Assembly (NCBI RefSeq): GCF_002161055.1 | Contig: NZ_NFLT01000002.1 | Location: 240,695 to 304,694 of the forward strand | Length of the DNA stretch: 64,000 nucleotides | Reading direction: 5' to 3' | Source of the DNA: Tyzzerella sp. An114 | Lineage (GTDB): Bacteria > Bacillota > Clostridia > Lachnospirales > Anaerotignaceae | Shown: piece by piece, positions 37,153 through 45,853 of the stretch | How the letters are laid out: every line of letters begins with the position of its first letter | How positions within the stretch are numbered: position 1 is the stretch's first letter | Made by a program: the position numbers and the translations under genes | Notes under the pieces: model-generated | Told to the model about the DNA's origin: nothing | Database searches by the model: none | Seen by the model: the letters and a program-made list of their open reading frames with translations, nothing else

Positions 37153-38085
37153 ATGGCTATAACAGCAAGTATGGTAAAAGAACTTAGAGAAATGACAGGC
37201 GTTGGTATGCTTGAATGTAAAAAAGCATTAGCAGAAACTGACGGAGATATGGAAAAAGCAGTTGAACTCTTAAGAGAAAAAGGATTAGCTGCATCAGCTA
37301 AAAAAGCTGGACGTATCGCTTCTGAAGGTCTTGTTGACATCTATGTATCAGATGACAAGAAAACAGCTGCTATCGTAGAAGTTAACTCAGAAACAGACTT
37401 CGTTGCTAAAAACCAGACATTCAAAGATTATGTTGCTAATGTTGCAAAACAGGCTGCTTCAACATCAGCTGCAAACATGGACGAGTTCTTCGCTGAAAAA
37501 TGGAGCCTTGATGAAGCTTTCACAGTTAAAGAAGCTCTCAGCCAGCAGGTTGCTGTAATTGGAGAAAACTTAAATATCAGACGTTTTGAAAAATACGTTA
37601 GAGAAACAGCTGGTTCTTTAGTATCATATGTACACGGTGGCGGAAGAATTGGTGTTCTTATTGAGCTTGCTTGTGAAAAAGAAGCTCCAGAATTAGAAGA
37701 ATTAGGAAAGAACGTTGCTATGCAGATTGCAGCTTTAAATCCAAAATTTATCGCTGTTGATAATGTACCTGCTGACTTCATTGAAAAAGAAAAAGAAATC
37801 CTTACACAGCAGGCTAAGAACGACCCTAAAAATGCTTCTAAACCAGACAATATCATTGAAAAGATGATTGTTGGTAGATTAAACAAAGAAATGAAAGAAA
37901 TCTGTCTTGTTGAACAGCCATACGTTAAAGATGGTGATATGTCAGTAAAACAGTACATTGATTCAGTAGCTAAAGTTGTAGGAGCTCCTATAACAATCGC
38001 TCGTTACGTTCGTTTTGAAACAGGCGAAGGTTTAGCTAAAAAAGAAGAAAACTTTGCTGAAGAAGTAGCAAAAGCAGCTCAGTAA
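37153..38085 (+). CDS. tsf: Elongation factor Ts
   Basis: 310 residues. The UBA-like N-terminus MAITASMVKELREMTGVGMLECKKALAETDGDMEKAVELLREKG and the NSETDFVAKNQTFKDYVANVAKQA core are diagnostic. A long dimerisation domain follows, with LVSYVHGGGRIGVLIEL, AMQIAALNPKFIAVDNVP and FETGEGL. It exchanges GDP for GTP on EF-Tu. GGAGG precedes the ATG. Normally pyrH would follow directly; here a terminator and two accessory genes intervene. Confidence 0.97.
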   Translation: MAITASMVKELREMTGVGMLECKKALAETDGDMEKAVELLREKGLAASAKKAGRIASEGLVDIYVSDDKKTAAIVEVNSETDFVAKNQTFKDYVANVAKQAASTSAANMDEFFAEKWSLDEAFTVKEALSQQVAVIGENLNIRRFEKYVRETAGSLVSYVHGGGRIGVLIELACEKEAPELEELGKNVAMQIAALNPKFIAVDNVPADFIEKEKEILTQQAKNDPKNASKPDNIIEKMIVGRLNKEMKEICLVEQPYVKDGDMSVKQYIDSVAKVVGAPITIARYVRFETGEGLAKKEENFAEEVAKAAQ

Positions 38086-38191
38086 TAAATTTAATTTTGA
38101 AGTTTAAAATTAACAGTATTCAATCTTTTCAACATACTCATAAACATTTTGGATACTAGATATTTTTAATTTCTTTTATATTTAATAAAAT

Positions 38192-38250
38192 AAGCCCTAT
38201 TAGCTTGTATTCATAATATTTTATGATTATAGGTTTAATAGGGCTTTTTT
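38192..38250 (+). terminator. Terminator after tsf
   Basis: AAGCCCTATTA (38192-38202) pairs with TAATAGGGCTT (38236-38246); the intervening 33 bases can form a second small stem. T-run follows. Confidence 0.85.
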
Positions 38251-38316
38251 ATTTAAAATTTAATTCTAAATTCTTATTATATATGGTTTTATTTTGTAGA
38301 CAAAATATAGCATTTT

Positions 38317-38344
38317 AATACAATTTATTGTATTATTGTATAAT
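38317..38344 (+). promoter_or_regulatory. Promoter with operator-like palindrome before the HNH gene
   Basis: TATAAT at 38339-38344 lies 15 bp before the HNH ATG. Directly upstream, AATACAAT and ATTGTATT form an 18-bp palindrome (38317-38334) with a TT centre in the -10/-35 spacer region, and a further half-site ATTGTAT overlaps the -10. This is the usual layout of a repressor site. Confidence 0.5.
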
Positions 38345-38358
38345 AAGGAGGAATTTAT

Positions 38359-38661
38359 ATGGCTGGATATAGAGATAAATATTTTGAAAACAATAAATCT
38401 AATCATGGTTGGTATACATGTGTTAGATGTGGCAAAAAATTGAGAAAAAGTGATGTTGACATTGACCATATTATACCTCAAAATTGGGGAGGTAAACATA
38501 ACTTAAACAATCTCCAATGTATGTGTAAACATTGTAACCGTTCAAAACAGGATAATGTGGATTTTAATATTGTAAAAGATTACTCAAGAAATGTTGTCAA
38601 AAATACAAAAAAGAATATTAAGAAGAATGTAAAAAATAGTATTAAAAATTTGTTTAAGTAA
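38359..38661 (+). CDS. Small HNH endonuclease-like protein
   Basis: 100 residues. The HNH fold is clear: CVRCGKKL zinc knuckle, the catalytic stretch VDIDHIIPQNWGGKHNLNNLQCMCKHCNRSK with its His pair, Asn and second Cys pair. The C-terminal 30 residues are nearly all K, N, V and S, likely a DNA-binding tail. GGAGGA precedes the ATG. It is in a two-gene unit with the DUF1810 protein, set between terminators within the rpsB-tsf-pyrH-frr block. It may be a stand-alone nicking or defence nuclease; no partner methylase is near. Confidence 0.85.
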   Translation: MAGYRDKYFENNKSNHGWYTCVRCGKKLRKSDVDIDHIIPQNWGGKHNLNNLQCMCKHCNRSKQDNVDFNIVKDYSRNVVKNTKKNIKKNVKNSIKNLFK

Positions 38662-38678
38662 AGAAAGGAGAATATACC

Positions 38679-39098
38679 ATGGAAAGTTTAAAAAGATTTC
38701 ATGAAGCACAAAAATATAGTTATGATACAGCTTTAAATGAAATAAAATGCGGAAGAAAAGATAGTTGCTGGATGTGGTATATTTTTCCTCAGATTAAAGG
38801 ACTAGGCAACAGTTCTTATTCAGCTTATTATGCTATATCTGATATTGATGAGGCTAGAGCTTATATTGAAGATGAAGTTTTAGGTGGTCGTCTTATAGAA
38901 ATATGTCAGGAACTTTTAAAACTTAAGTCAAATAATGCCAGTGAGATATTTGGTTTTCCTGATGATATGAAACTTAAATCTTCAATGACTCTTTTTTGGA
39001 AAGTTTCTGGAAATGAAATATTTAAAAATGTTATTGATAAATTTTTTAATGGTGAGGAAGATAAATTTACATTGAAAATTTTAAATGATTTTAAATAA
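38679..39098 (+). CDS. DUF1810 family protein
   Basis: 139 residues. The family pattern is visible: LKRFHEAQKYSYDTALNEIKCGRKDSCWMWYIFPQIKGLGNSSYSAYYAISDIDEARAYIEDEVLGGRLIEICQELLKL, then IFGFPDDMKLKSSMTLFWKV. No signal or membrane segment. The biochemical role is not known to me. It starts 17 bp after the HNH gene with AAAGGAGA, so both are co-expressed. Own terminator follows. Confidence 0.85.
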   Translation: MESLKRFHEAQKYSYDTALNEIKCGRKDSCWMWYIFPQIKGLGNSSYSAYYAISDIDEARAYIEDEVLGGRLIEICQELLKLKSNNASEIFGFPDDMKLKSSMTLFWKVSGNEIFKNVIDKFFNGEEDKFTLKILNDFK

Positions 39099-39117
39099 AG
39101 TTTATATTTTACTGAAG

Positions 39118-39147
39118 ACTGATTGAATTTTTCAATCAGTTTTTTTA
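39118..39147 (+). terminator. Terminator of the HNH/DUF1810 unit
   Basis: ACTGATTGAA pairs with TTCAATCAGT around a TTT loop and is followed by seven T. Confidence 0.9.
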
Positions 39148-39228
39148 TGAAAATTTTTACATTTTTATAGGTATATTGTAATCTAATATTATTTTTTTAT
39201 ATTTTTAATTTTATACTGTTGAATTTTG

Positions 39229-39257
39229 TTGAATAAGACTTGTAAGTATGATATAAT
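39229..39257 (+). promoter_or_regulatory. Promoter of the pyrH operon
   Basis: TTGAAT, 17-bp spacer, TATAAT. It supplies a fresh start for pyrH-frr and perhaps further genes, as needed since terminators cut it off from tsf. Confidence 0.75.
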
Positions 39258-39273
39258 TTTCGGCGGTGACAAA

Positions 39274-39307
39274 ACATATTGAAAAATTACTAAAATTTTT
39301 AATATGT
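39274..39307 (+). other. Leader hairpin upstream of pyrH
   Basis: ACATATT (39274-39280) and AAAAATT (39282-39288) pair with AATTTTT (39294-39300) and AATATGT (39301-39307), leaving one bulged G and a 5-base loop. It lies in the 150-base leader between the promoter and the pyrH ribosome site; no T-tract follows. Confidence 0.5.
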
Positions 39308-39416
39308 CAAAATGTGTATTTTACAGTTTTTACATTATAGTTTATAATAATAATTAAATAGGTATAGAAATTGTCTCTGTATTATGATACATTATAAGAT
39401 GAAGGAGGTTGCTGTA

Positions 39417-40115
39417 ATGTATAAAAGAATTATTCTTAAAATAAGTGGAGAGGCTTTATCAAATGAAACTGAGAATTTTGATGACAATATTGTTACCGGA
39501 CTTGTCAATCAAATCAAAGAAATTGTTGAAAATGGTACAGAAGTATGTCTTGTTATTGGCGGGGGAAACTTTTGGAGAGGTAGAAGTGCCGATTCAAAAA
39601 TGGACAGAACAAAAGCTGACCAAATCGGTATGCTTGCAACTGTTATGAATGCAATTTATGTTGCTGATGCCTTTAGACAGGCTGGAATTGGTGCAGTTGT
39701 ACAGACACCTATAATAATAGGTACAATAACAGAACAGTTCTCAAAAGAAAGAGCACTTGCTCATCTTAAAGATGGCAAAGTTGTTATATTTGCAGGAGGA
39801 TTAGGACATCCTTTCTTCTCAACAGATACAATTACAGCATTAAGAGGTGCTGAGCTTGATGCAGATGCACTTTTCTTTGCAAAAAATATTGATGGCGTTT
39901 ATGACAGCGACCCAGCTGTAAATAAAGATGCTAAAAAAATTGAAGAGATTGCATGTCATGACATTATAAAGAATAATCTTAAAGTTATTGATATGGCTGC
40001 GGCAAACCTCTGTTATGAACAGAAAATACCTGTTGTTATATTTGGACTTAATGAAGAAAAAAGTATTATGCGTGCTGTAAAAGGTGAAAAAATAGGTACA
40101 CTTGTTACAGTTTAA
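39417..40115 (+). CDS. pyrH: Uridylate kinase
   Basis: 232 residues from the ATG at 39417 (AAGGAGG upstream). Amino-acid-kinase fold: RIILKISGEALSNE, CLVIGGGNFWRGRSADSKMDRTKADQIGMLATVMNAIYVADAFRQAG, VVIFAGGLGHPFFSTDTITALRGAELDADALFFAKNIDGVYDSDP and a C-terminal KGEKIGTLVTV. It phosphorylates UMP. It is followed by frr after 39 bp, the conserved pairing. Confidence 0.96.
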   Translation: MYKRIILKISGEALSNETENFDDNIVTGLVNQIKEIVENGTEVCLVIGGGNFWRGRSADSKMDRTKADQIGMLATVMNAIYVADAFRQAGIGAVVQTPIIIGTITEQFSKERALAHLKDGKVVIFAGGLGHPFFSTDTITALRGAELDADALFFAKNIDGVYDSDPAVNKDAKKIEEIACHDIIKNNLKVIDMAAANLCYEQKIPVVIFGLNEEKSIMRAVKGEKIGTLVTV

Positions 40116-40154
40116 TGCATTTTTAAAAAATTTAATTTTTAGGAGGAATATCTT

Positions 40155-40709
40155 ATGGCAAACGAAACTGCTATTTACGAGGAAAAGATGACAAAAACTA
40201 TTGCAGCTCTTGACGCTGAATTTAATACAATACGTGCAGGAAGAGCAAACCCTCATGTACTTGACCGTATAACAGTTGACTACTACGGAACACCAACTCC
40301 TATAAACCAGGTTGGAAATATAACTGTACCTGAAGCTAGACTTATACAGATACAGCCTTGGGACGCTTCTCTTTTAAAAGCTATTGAAAAGGCTATAAAT
40401 ACATCAGAGCTTGGTATAAATCCATCAAATGACGGTAAAGTTATACGTCTTGTTTTCCCAGAACTTACAGAGGAAAGAAGAAAAGAGCTTACAAAAGATG
40501 TTAAAAAGAAATCAGAAGCTTCAAAGGTTGCTATACGTAATATAAGAAGAGATGCCATTGACGCTTTCAAAAAAATGGAAAAGAAAAAAGAAATTCCAGA
40601 AGATGAATTAAAATCTCTTGAAGAAAAAATTCAGAAAATTACAGATAAATTCATTGCTGAAATAGACAAAAAGACAGAGTCAAAATGCAAAGATATTCTT
40701 TCTGTATAA
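40155..40709 (+). CDS. frr: Ribosome recycling factor
   Basis: 184 residues, the normal length. [127 protein letters not shown] covers both the three-helix bundle and the small domain (read in pieces). It splits post-termination ribosomes with EF-G. AGGAGGA precedes the ATG. A terminator-like hairpin follows. Confidence 0.97.
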   Translation: MANETAIYEEKMTKTIAALDAEFNTIRAGRANPHVLDRITVDYYGTPTPINQVGNITVPEARLIQIQPWDASLLKAIEKAINTSELGINPSNDGKVIRLVFPELTEERRKELTKDVKKKSEASKVAIRNIRRDAIDAFKKMEKKKEIPEDELKSLEEKIQKITDKFIAEIDKKTESKCKDILSV

Positions 40710-40740
40710 TACAAAAATAAAAAGTATTTTTAAGTATTTT

Positions 40741-40768
40741 GCCCCTCTTTTTGAGGGGTGTTTTTTTA
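40741..40768 (+). terminator. Terminator-like hairpin between frr and uppS
   Basis: CCCCTC pairs with GAGGGG around a short T loop; seven T follow. It precedes the uppS ATG by 17 bp, so complete termination would need a new promoter inside this gap, which I do not see; partial read-through is likely. Confidence 0.75.
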
Positions 40769-40784
40769 ATCATGGAGGGTTAAT

Positions 40785-41525
40785 ATGTTTTACTTTAATG
40801 GTAAAGAGGAAGTCACACTTGACAGTGAAAATATACCTAAGCATGTAGCAATAATTATGGACGGTAACGGTAGATGGGCAAAAAAGCGTTTTCTTCCAAG
40901 AAAAGCCGGTCATAAAGCGGGAGCTGACGCTCTTGAAGGTATAATTGACGCTGCTAAAAAAATTGGTATAAAACATCTTACTGTATATGCTTTCTCAACA
41001 GAAAACTGGAAAAGGTCACAGGAAGAAATTGACGGTATAATGGACCTTTTAAGAAGCTATGTTAAGAAATATACTGAGAGAGCTAAAAAAGACAATGTAA
41101 AAATGGATGCCATAGGTGATATTACAAGACTTGATTATGATATTCAGGAAAGTATTAAAAATCTTGAGGAAGTTACAAAGGATAAAGATGCTCTTAATTT
41201 ACATATCGCTTTAAATTATGGTGGTCGAGATGAACTTAGAAGATGTGTAAAGAAAATATGTAAAGATGTTGAAAAGGGAAAAATTTCATCTGACGATATA
41301 GACGAAGACATTATTTCTAAAAATCTTGATACAGCGGATATTCCTGACCCTGAACTTATAATAAGAACAAGTGGTGAGGAGAGAATAAGCAATTTCCTTC
41401 TTTGGCAGATAGCTTATTCAGAATTCTGTTTCTCAGATAAACTTTGGCCTGATTTCAAAGAGGAAGACCTTGTTGAGGCTGTATATCAGTATCAAAACAG
41501 AAACAGAAGATTTGGCGGTAGATAA
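40785..41525 (+). CDS. uppS: Undecaprenyl diphosphate synthase
   Basis: 246 residues, cis-prenyltransferase. HVAIIMDGNGRWAKKRFLPRKAGHKAGADALEG holds the catalytic Asp and substrate Arg; LTVYAFSTENWKRSQEEIDGIMDLL, LNLHIALNYGGRDELRRCVKKI and PELIIRTSGEERISNFLLWQIAYSEFCFSDKLWPDF complete the family pattern. It makes the C55 carrier lipid for cell wall synthesis. GGAGGG precedes the ATG. Confidence 0.97.
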   Translation: MFYFNGKEEVTLDSENIPKHVAIIMDGNGRWAKKRFLPRKAGHKAGADALEGIIDAAKKIGIKHLTVYAFSTENWKRSQEEIDGIMDLLRSYVKKYTERAKKDNVKMDAIGDITRLDYDIQESIKNLEEVTKDKDALNLHIALNYGGRDELRRCVKKICKDVEKGKISSDDIDEDIISKNLDTADIPDPELIIRTSGEERISNFLLWQIAYSEFCFSDKLWPDFKEEDLVEAVYQYQNRNRRFGGR

Positions 41526-41542
41526 TTTTAGGGGTGATTTTT

Positions 41543-42358
41543 ATGTTGGTGAGAATTATATCAAGCGTTATTCTTCTTCCGGTTTTGATAGCTGTTGTTT
41601 TTTTTGGAGGAATATGGCTTAAAATTGGTATTCTTGCAGCATCTTTGATAGGTATGCATGAATTTTATAAGGCTTTTTCAATAGATAAAAAGCCTGTTGC
41701 TTATATAGGATATATTTTTGCAGTAATATATATTCTTTTTATAAATACAATAATAAATGAAAATAATATATTTAATATTTTTGTTTCTGTATTTATACTT
41801 GTTTTTCTTATATATACTGTTGTTTTTCATAATCATACAAATATAACTGAATCTTTTGTGGGATTTTTCGGATATTTTTATGTATGCTTTCTTATTTCCC
41901 ACATATACCTTATAAGAGAATACTCTTATGGTATCTATTTTGTATGGCTTTCATTTATATGTGCATGGGGCTGTGATACAGGTGCATATTTTACAGGTGT
42001 TGCCATAGGTAAACACAAACTTATACCTACATTGAGTCCTAAAAAGACAATAGAAGGTTCTATTGGTGGAATTGTGACAGCTATGGTTATAGGTTTTATA
42101 TATGGAACTGTTATGGACTCATATTTTGTACTTGAACATGTCAATACTATTCTTTTATGTGTCCTTACAGGAGCAATAGGCTCTGTTTTGGCACAGATTG
42201 GAGACCTTGCCGCTTCAGCTATGAAAAGATATACAGGCATAAAGGATTTTGGAAATCTTATACCAGGACATGGTGGAATTATAGACCGTTTTGATAGCGT
42301 TCTTCTTACAGCTCCTGTTGTATATTATTTAATGTTATTCCTTATTAATGTGAGATAA
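41543..42358 (+). CDS. cdsA: Phosphatidate cytidylyltransferase
   Basis: 271 residues, integral membrane protein with about eight hydrophobic segments. The C-terminal signature is complete: ACGCD-type region FICAWGCDTGAYFTGVAIGKHKLIPTLSPKKTIEGSIGG and QIGDLAASAMKRYTGIKDFGNLIPGHGGIIDRFDSV. It makes CDP-diacylglycerol. The ATG at 41543 lies after AGGGGTGA; a GTG at 41534 overlaps that ribosome site. It is 17 bp after uppS, as in most Firmicutes. Confidence 0.95.
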   Translation: MLVRIISSVILLPVLIAVVFFGGIWLKIGILAASLIGMHEFYKAFSIDKKPVAYIGYIFAVIYILFINTIINENNIFNIFVSVFILVFLIYTVVFHNHTNITESFVGFFGYFYVCFLISHIYLIREYSYGIYFVWLSFICAWGCDTGAYFTGVAIGKHKLIPTLSPKKTIEGSIGGIVTAMVIGFIYGTVMDSYFVLEHVNTILLCVLTGAIGSVLAQIGDLAASAMKRYTGIKDFGNLIPGHGGIIDRFDSVLLTAPVVYYLMLFLINVR

Positions 42359-42381
42359 AACTCTATAAAGAGGTGAATATT

Positions 42382-43539
42382 TTGATAAATAATATTTCAA
42401 TACTTGGTTCAACTGGTTCAATAGGAACTCAAGCCCTTGATGTAGTTAGAGCGGTTAAGGGTGATGACATAAAAGTTCATGGTATAACAGGCAATAATAA
42501 TATAGATTTACTTGAAAAACAGGCTTTAGAATTTAAACCTGAAATAGTTGCTGTTATGGATGAAGAAAAATCTATTGAGCTTAAAAAAAGACTTAAAAGT
42601 GAAAATATAAAAGTTTTGGGAGGCATGGAAGGTCTTATTAAAGTTGCAACAATGGAAAATGTTGAAACAGTTTTGACATCTGTTGTTGGAAATGTGGGAC
42701 TTGAGCCTACTCTTGAAGCTATAAAATCAAATAAAAATATTGCTTTGGCAAACAAAGAAACTCTTGTTTCTGCCGGTGAACTTGTAATGAGAACAGCTAT
42801 GGGAAAGGGTATAAAAATACTTCCTGTTGACAGTGAACATTCTGCAATTTTCCAGTGTTTACAGGGAAAGCATGATAATAATATTTATAAAATACTTTTA
42901 ACAGCTTCTGGTGGAAGTTTTAGAGGAAAAACAATAGATGAACTTAAAAATGTCACTGTTGATGATGCCTTAAAACATCCTAATTGGGTTATGGGTAGAA
43001 AAATAACAATAGACTCAGCTACTCTTATGAATAAAGGACTTGAAGTTATAGAGGCTGTATGGCTTTTTAATGTAAATGTAAATCAAATACAGGTTCTTGT
43101 ACACCCACAGAGTATTATTCATTCAGCAGTTGAATTTGAGGACGGAGCTGTTATTGCACAGCTTGGAGCACCAGATATGCGACTTCCTATACAGTATGCT
43201 TTGTTATATCCTAAACGTGTTGATACAAATCTTCCTAGACTTGATTTGTTTGAACATAATAATTTAACTTTTGAAAAACCTGATATGGATACATTCAAAT
43301 GTTTAAGTCTTGCTTTTAGAGCAATTAATGAAGGTGGAACAATGCCTGCTGTAATGAATGCAGCAAATGAAGTTGCCGTTGAAAGATTTTTAAACAGAGA
43401 AATATCATTTTTACAGATACCTGAATTGATAGAAAAAACTATGAATTCATATAGTCCTGTATATAATTATGATTTGAAAACTGTTCTTGAAGCGGACAAA
43501 TGGGCTAGAGAGTTCGTATATAATCAGACAGTAAAATAA
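42382..43539 (+). CDS. dxr: 1-deoxy-D-xylulose-5-phosphate reductoisomerase
   Basis: 385 residues from a TTG at 42382 that follows AGAGGTGA; a GTG at 42373 is inside that ribosome site. NADPH site ISILGSTGSIGTQALDVV, ALANKETLVSAGELVM, PVDSEHSAIFQCLQG, TASGGSFRG, HPNWVMGRKITIDSATLMNKGLEVIEA and HPQSIIHSAVEFEDGAVIAQLGAPDMRLPIQYAL are all present. First committed step of the MEP isoprenoid pathway; ispG follows two genes later. Confidence 0.97.
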   Translation: MINNISILGSTGSIGTQALDVVRAVKGDDIKVHGITGNNNIDLLEKQALEFKPEIVAVMDEEKSIELKKRLKSENIKVLGGMEGLIKVATMENVETVLTSVVGNVGLEPTLEAIKSNKNIALANKETLVSAGELVMRTAMGKGIKILPVDSEHSAIFQCLQGKHDNNIYKILLTASGGSFRGKTIDELKNVTVDDALKHPNWVMGRKITIDSATLMNKGLEVIEAVWLFNVNVNQIQVLVHPQSIIHSAVEFEDGAVIAQLGAPDMRLPIQYALLYPKRVDTNLPRLDLFEHNNLTFEKPDMDTFKCLSLAFRAINEGGTMPAVMNAANEVAVERFLNREISFLQIPELIEKTMNSYSPVYNYDLKTVLEADKWAREFVYNQTVK

Positions 43540-43568
43540 TTCTATATTGTTTTTAAGAGGTGATTTAT

Positions 43569-44657
43569 TTGACAAATATTTTTTCAAATATTCTGCCTTT
43601 AATAATAGCTATAATTGTTTTCAGTATTCTTGTATTAGTACATGAATTTGGTCATTATATTGTAGCTAAAAAAAGTGGGATATTTGTTGAGGAGTTTGCC
43701 ATAGGAATGGGACCTATATTAGTTTCAAAACAATTTGGTGAAACTCTATACTCAATACGTGCTTTTCCATTAGGTGGATTTTGTAGAATGATGGGAGAGG
43801 ATGAAGATTTAAAAGATGAGAGAGCTTTCAACAGTAAAAGTGTATTTAAAAGAATAGCTGTTGTTGCAGCTGGTCCTATTATGAATTTTGTTCTTGCTTT
43901 CATAATATGTACAGGTCTTGTTGGAACATCAGGTTTTGCACAGCCTATTGTTGCAGGACTTGAGGCAGGTGGAAATGCTGCTGAAGCTGGTTTAATGATA
44001 GGTGATAAAATCACTAAAATAAATAATACTCATATATTTGTATATGAAGATTTAAGTCTTTTTATGGCACAAAATCAAGGTGAAACTGTTGAACTTCAAG
44101 TTAAGAGAAATGGTGAAAAAGTTAATATAACTGTTGAACCTTACAAAACAGAGGACGGAAGATGGATTATAGGTTTTAATCCAGCAGTAAAAACAGGTAT
44201 ATTTGACAAAGATTATGATAGTTTCGATAAAGCCACAATTGGTGAAACTATTGTGACAGGTTTTAATACAATGTTTTTCTATATACGTTCAACTGTTGAA
44301 GGTTTTATAAGACTTTTTACATTTAATGTGTCTATGGACGAAGTTGCAGGACCTATTGGTATAATAGAGGTTGTTGGTGAGTCCTACGAGCAGGGTATAA
44401 AATACAGTATAGGTGCAGCTATTGCAAATATATCATATATAGCAGCATTACTCAGTGCAAACCTTGGAGCTTTAAATCTTTTCCCTATACCTGCTATGGA
44501 CGGAGGAAGACTTGTTTTTCTTATAATAGAAGCCTTTAGGGGAAAACCTATTGACCCTGAAAAAGAAGGTATGGTTCATTTTATAGGTTTTGCATTTCTT
44601 ATGGCATTTATGGTTTTTATAGCTTATAATGATATTGCAAGAATATTTTTAGGCTGA
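43569..44657 (+). CDS. rseP: RIP metalloprotease RseP/RasP
   Basis: 362 residues, site-2 protease. First membrane helix carries the zinc motif LVLVHEFGHYIVAKKSGIFVEEFAIGMGP; FPLGGFCRMMGEDED and the second helix with GPIMNFVLAF; one PDZ domain (about 115-190) with AAEAGLMIGDKITKINN; C-terminal zinc ligand in LGALNLFPIPAMDGGRLVFLIIEAFRGKPIDPEKEGMVHFIGF. It cleaves membrane-bound anti-sigma factors and signal peptides. Likely start is the TTG at 43569 after AGAGGTGA; 43560 (GTG) overlaps it. Confidence 0.95.
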   Translation: MTNIFSNILPLIIAIIVFSILVLVHEFGHYIVAKKSGIFVEEFAIGMGPILVSKQFGETLYSIRAFPLGGFCRMMGEDEDLKDERAFNSKSVFKRIAVVAAGPIMNFVLAFIICTGLVGTSGFAQPIVAGLEAGGNAAEAGLMIGDKITKINNTHIFVYEDLSLFMAQNQGETVELQVKRNGEKVNITVEPYKTEDGRWIIGFNPAVKTGIFDKDYDSFDKATIGETIVTGFNTMFFYIRSTVEGFIRLFTFNVSMDEVAGPIGIIEVVGESYEQGIKYSIGAAIANISYIAALLSANLGALNLFPIPAMDGGRLVFLIIEAFRGKPIDPEKEGMVHFIGFAFLMAFMVFIAYNDIARIFLG

Positions 44658-44694
44658 AACCAATTATATTGACGATAAATATTTTACAAAATTT

Positions 44695-44729
44695 CAGTCT
44701 GGATTTCTTATGAAGTTCAGACTGTTTTT
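44695..44729 (+). terminator. Hairpin between rseP and ispG
   Basis: CAGTCTG pairs with CAGACTG around a 16-base loop, followed by TTTTT. It may separate the uppS-rseP group from ispG-polC. Confidence 0.7.
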
Positions 44730-44768
44730 AACTATTGGAAAAGTTTGTGTTTTTCGGAGGAAAATGCT

Positions 44769-45827
44769 ATGGAATTTATAAAGAGAAAACAAGTAAGAGA
44801 AGTAAAAATAGGTGATGTTTTAATAGGTGGAACAAATCCTGTTGCAATTCAATCTATGTGTAATACAGATACAAGAGATATTAAATCAACAGTAAAACAA
44901 ATACTTGACCTTGAAAAAGCCGGCTGTGAGATTATAAGAGTTGCTGTGCCTGATATGGAAGCTGCTGAGGCTATAAAAGGAATTAAAAAAGAAATTCATA
45001 TACCTCTTGTGGCTGATATACATTTTGATTATAGACTTGCCCTTAAAGCTATGGAAGGGGGCATTGATAAAATAAGAATAAATCCGGGAAATATCGGTGA
45101 TGAAAGCAGAATAAAACAAGTTGTTGATATGGCTAAAAGTAGACATATTCCTATAAGAATAGGTGTAAACAGTGGCTCTTTGGAGAAATATCTTGTTGAA
45201 AAATATAAGGGTGTAACTCCTAGAGGTCTTGTTGAGAGTGCTTTAAATCATGTGAGAATACTTGAAAAATACAATTTTGAAGATATAGTTGTATCAATAA
45301 AGGCTTCAAGTGTTCCTTTTAGTATTGAGGCTTATTCTATACTTTCCGATGAAATTCCTTATCCTCTCCATGTTGGAATAACAGAGGCTGGAACAACTTG
45401 GTCTGGAACTGTTAAATCTGCTGTCGGTATAGGTGCTATACTTTCAAGGGGAATTGGTGACACAATACGTGTTTCACTTACTGGCGACCCTGTTGATGAA
45501 ATTTATGCAGCAAAAGAAATTTTAAAGGACTTAGGAATGAGAAAATTTGGAATTGAATTTGTTTCTTGTCCTACCTGCGGAAGAACTCAAATTGATTTAA
45601 TATCAATAGCAAAAGAAGTTGAACAAAAATGTAAAAACATTGATAAAGATATAAAAGTTGCTGTTATGGGTTGCATTGTAAATGGACCAGGAGAAGCTAA
45701 GGAAGCTGATATTGGAATAGCTGGAGGAAAAGGCGAGGGGCTTATATTTAAAAAAGGCGAAATTTTGAGAAAAGTTCCTGAAGAAATCCTTGTTTCTGAG
45801 CTTATGAAAGAGATTGATAAACTTTAA
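44769..45827 (+). CDS. ispG: 4-hydroxy-3-methylbut-2-enyl diphosphate synthase
   Basis: 352 residues from the ATG at 44769, with CGGAGG upstream. [64 protein letters not shown], and the iron-sulfur cysteines in [14 protein letters not shown] and [25 protein letters not shown]. The 4Fe-4S enzyme forms HMBPP in the MEP pathway. It precedes polC by 26 bp. Confidence 0.97.
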   Translation: MEFIKRKQVREVKIGDVLIGGTNPVAIQSMCNTDTRDIKSTVKQILDLEKAGCEIIRVAVPDMEAAEAIKGIKKEIHIPLVADIHFDYRLALKAMEGGIDKIRINPGNIGDESRIKQVVDMAKSRHIPIRIGVNSGSLEKYLVEKYKGVTPRGLVESALNHVRILEKYNFEDIVVSIKASSVPFSIEAYSILSDEIPYPLHVGITEAGTTWSGTVKSAVGIGAILSRGIGDTIRVSLTGDPVDEIYAAKEILKDLGMRKFGIEFVSCPTCGRTQIDLISIAKEVEQKCKNIDKDIKVAVMGCIVNGPGEAKEADIGIAGGKGEGLIFKKGEILRKVPEEILVSELMKEIDKL

Positions 45828-45853
45828 GAGTTTGAAAAGTGTGGAGATAATTT

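Noticed and set aside
37428..37958. Minus-strand frame of 176 codons across tsf
   Set aside because: It mirrors the biased codons of tsf and has no independent support.
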